Source: Erwinia rhapontici
GTDB lineage: Bacteria > Pseudomonadota > Gammaproteobacteria > Enterobacterales > Enterobacteriaceae
Direction of reading: 5' to 3'
NCBI RefSeq assembly: GCF_012271765.1
Contig: NZ_VRKO01000004.1
Span: forward strand, 124,001-188,000
Length of the DNA stretch: 64,000 bases
Shown here: positions 62,571 through 64,000 of the stretch, piece after piece
Layout: each line of letters begins with the position of its first letter
Numbering within the stretch: the stretch's first letter is position 1
Notes under the pieces: generated by a model
What the model was told of the DNA's origin: nothing
The model's database searches: none
What the model saw: only the letters and a program-made list of their open reading frames with translations
Made by a program: the position numbers and the translations under genes

Positions 62571-62654
62571 TCAGTGATTGATTCCGCCCACCAGTCTACC
62601 GCGCAAAGAGGATGCGTTTAGTAGTAGACCGAGTAGGCGGTGAGTGCGGATCAT
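62571..62654 (-). CDS. leuL: leu operon leader peptide
   Basis: A 27-residue leader, MIRTHRLLGLLLNASSLRG then RLVGGINH, aligned with E. coli LeuL (28 residues, GLLLLNASSLRGR). It has five Leu codons in six positions; four are the rare CTA and one CTC, which makes translation sensitive to charged tRNA-Leu. The next elements are the attenuator hairpin and leuA. No strong ribosome-binding site is needed for this role, but GAGG lies 10 bases upstream of the ATG. Confidence 0.93.
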   Translation of the reverse strand: MIRTHRLLGLLLNASSLRGRLVGGINH

Positions 62655-62691
62655 TGATTCAAACCTCATTAAATTCTGGCAGTGACTTTAT

Positions 62692-62720
62692 TGATACCTG
62701 ATAAAGACCGGGGCTGTCAA
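62692..62720 (-). promoter_or_regulatory. Putative leuLABCD promoter
   Basis: TTGACA (62720-62715, read leftward) is followed about 18 bases later by TATCAA. The position, some 40 bases before leuL, suits a leader transcript. The -35 is a consensus match; the -10 is weaker. Confidence 0.55.
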
Positions 62721-63127
62721 CCTTCAATAACAATCCTCAAAGCGTGGGAATTATTTGGCGCGCCGGGCATTAAAGGCCACAAAGTTTTAATAACAAAACG
62801 ATCACAATGCATATTTCTTCGTCGCAGAATAATCCGCTTTTAGAACGGGAAATCGTCAGTGTAATTGTCGATGGCAGGGGCAGGCGGGCAGAGCCTTAAT
62901 TATCACTTTCCGCACATGTCGTAAGGTTTGCCGTTTGCCTGCCAACTTTTCTACGGTTATGGTATTTGCCATAACCTCAAAAAACTGGGGCTTCGCCCTG
63001 TACCTGGATTTTGGAAATGACTTCCACTATCTGAGCATAAAAAAAACAGGTTTTGACCTTATCTGCCGTCCGGTGACGTTATGCTGTCCGTGCAAGATAA
63101 ATCAGCACCTTAAGCCTGGAGGCAAAA
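62721..63127. other. Intergenic control region leuL / ilvI; leuO absent
   Basis: About 400 bases between the divergent leu and ilvI operons. In E. coli the leuO gene and a long Lrp-controlled ilvIH promoter lie here. I find no open frame resembling LeuO on either strand, so it is missing from this position. The right part (62900-63127) is AT-rich in places (AAAAAAAACAGG near 63042), which would fit Lrp-type regulation of ilvIH, but I cannot place individual sites. Confidence 0.6.
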
Positions 63128-64000
63128 ATGGAGATGTTGTCAGGAGCCGAGATGGTGGTCCGATCGTTAATCGATCAGGGCGTAAAACATGTATTCGGCT
63201 ATCCCGGCGGAGCGGTCCTCGATATCTATGACGCTCTGCAAACCGTTGGTGGCGTGGATCATATCCTTGTCCGTCACGAGCAGGGTGCTGTGCATATGGC
63301 CGACGGCTACGCACGTGCAACCGGTGATGTGGGTGTGGTGCTGGTGACCTCAGGACCGGGTGCAACCAATGCGATTACCGGTATTGCTACCGCTTATATG
63401 GACTCCATCCCGATGGTCGTGCTATCCGGCCAGGTCATGTCTTCCCTGATCGGCTACGACGCCTTCCAGGAGTGCGACATGGTGGGTATTTCCCGCCCGG
63501 TGGTCAAACACAGCTTTATGGTGAAACGGGTAGAAGATATCCCGACCATTATGAAGAAAGCATTCTGGCTGGCGGCCAGCGGTCGTCCCGGACCGGTGGT
63601 GGTTGACCTGCCTAAAGATATGATGAGCCCGGCGAATAAGCTGCCGTATGTCTGGCCTGATGAAGTCAGCATGCGTTCGTACAATCCGACGACTCAGGGC
63701 CACAAAGGCCAGATTAAACGCGCGCTGCAAACTCTGCTGGCCGCGAAAAAGCCGGTAATCTATGCCGGCGGTGGCGTGATTAATGCCGTTTGTCATGACG
63801 AACTACGCCAGCTGGCTGAAACGCTGAATATCCCGGTGACCACTTCACTGATGGGCCTGGGTGCATTCCCTGGCACGCACCGCCAGTGTGTGGGCATGCT
63901 CGGTATGCATGGCACCTATGAAGCCAATATGACGATGCACAACGCCGATGTGATCTTCGCAGTCGGTGTGCGTTTTGATGACCGTACCACCAACAATCTG
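63128..64000 (+). CDS. ilvI: Acetolactate synthase III large subunit, runs off the right edge
   Basis: Catalytic subunit of acetohydroxyacid synthase III, which makes acetolactate and acetohydroxybutyrate for valine, leucine and isoleucine; it is valine-sensitive in E. coli together with IlvH. The first 291 residues are visible and match IlvI closely: [33 protein letters not shown], the catalytic Glu in [16 protein letters not shown], and [18 protein letters not shown]. The TPP-binding region lies past the edge. A GGAGG site precedes the ATG. The reading frame stays open to the last base of the window. Confidence 0.97.
   Translation, partial: MEMLSGAEMVVRSLIDQGVKHVFGYPGGAVLDIYDALQTVGGVDHILVRHEQGAVHMADGYARATGDVGVVLVTSGPGATNAITGIATAYMDSIPMVVLSGQVMSSLIGYDAFQECDMVGISRPVVKHSFMVKRVEDIPTIMKKAFWLAASGRPGPVVVDLPKDMMSPANKLPYVWPDEVSMRSYNPTTQGHKGQIKRALQTLLAAKKPVIYAGGGVINAVCHDELRQLAETLNIPVTTSLMGLGAFPGTHRQCVGMLGMHGTYEANMTMHNADVIFAVGVRFDDRTTNNL

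Overview
The window is chromosomal DNA of an enterobacterium. Gene order from mog through dnaKJ, nhaA, rpsT, ribF-ileS-lspA-fkpB-ispH, dapB, carAB, folA, apaH-apaG-rsmA-pdxA-surA-lptD, djlA, rluA, rapA, polB, yabI, thiQPB, sgrR/SgrS, setA, leuDCBA-leuL to ilvI matches the first two minutes of the Escherichia coli map. The encoded proteins look clearly E. coli-like but diverged. The accessory content (an MHS-type transporter between mog and dnaK, no satP, no araBADC, no leuO, no nhaR) suggests the Erwinia/Pantoea group (Erwiniaceae). The family is an inference from synteny; no rRNA or other marker is present.

Layout. 1-5446: an unrecognised protein running off the left edge, then a four-gene chaperone-usher fimbrial operon read leftward (pilin, chaperone, usher, two-domain tip adhesin). 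5881-11302: mog, a metabolite:H+ symporter, and the heat-shock pair dnaK-dnaJ with a sigma-32 promoter. 11504-13590: a Bor/Iss-type lipoprotein, nhaA and rpsT. 13907-19612: the compact ribF-ileS-lspA-fkpB-ispH cluster. 19692-20725: a peptidoglycan amidase with a small exported protein overlapping its end, which looks like an effector-immunity pair placed where E. coli has rihC. 20995-26663: dapB and carAB with a conserved carAB control region. 26869-35360: an accessory block made of a class A acid phosphatase, a RelE/HTH toxin-antitoxin pair, a regulator-PLP enzyme-ABC transporter operon, and a LysE/RhtB exporter. 35551-50017: folA and the leftward apaH-to-lptD cluster, djlA, rluA, rapA and polB. 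50188-57728: yabI, the thiamine transporter thiBPQ under a TPP riboswitch, sgrR with a short SgrS-like RNA, and setA. 57801-64000: leuABCD with its leader peptide and attenuator, then the start of ilvI.

The most unusual feature is the TPP riboswitch of thiBPQ. Its conserved 5' and 3' halves lie about 250 bases apart because its P3 arm holds a 119-bp unit present twice plus a 27-bp remnant. Other points of interest are the amidase/immunity-like pair, an operon joining a carbohydrate-type ABC importer to a cystathionine-lyase-like enzyme, a short SgrS-like RNA with no recognisable sgrT, and a family of GCATGC-centred palindromes at gene ends. Most housekeeping genes are intact and of normal length. 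Several have start codons downstream of the longest possible reading frame, and those choices are explained entry by entry.
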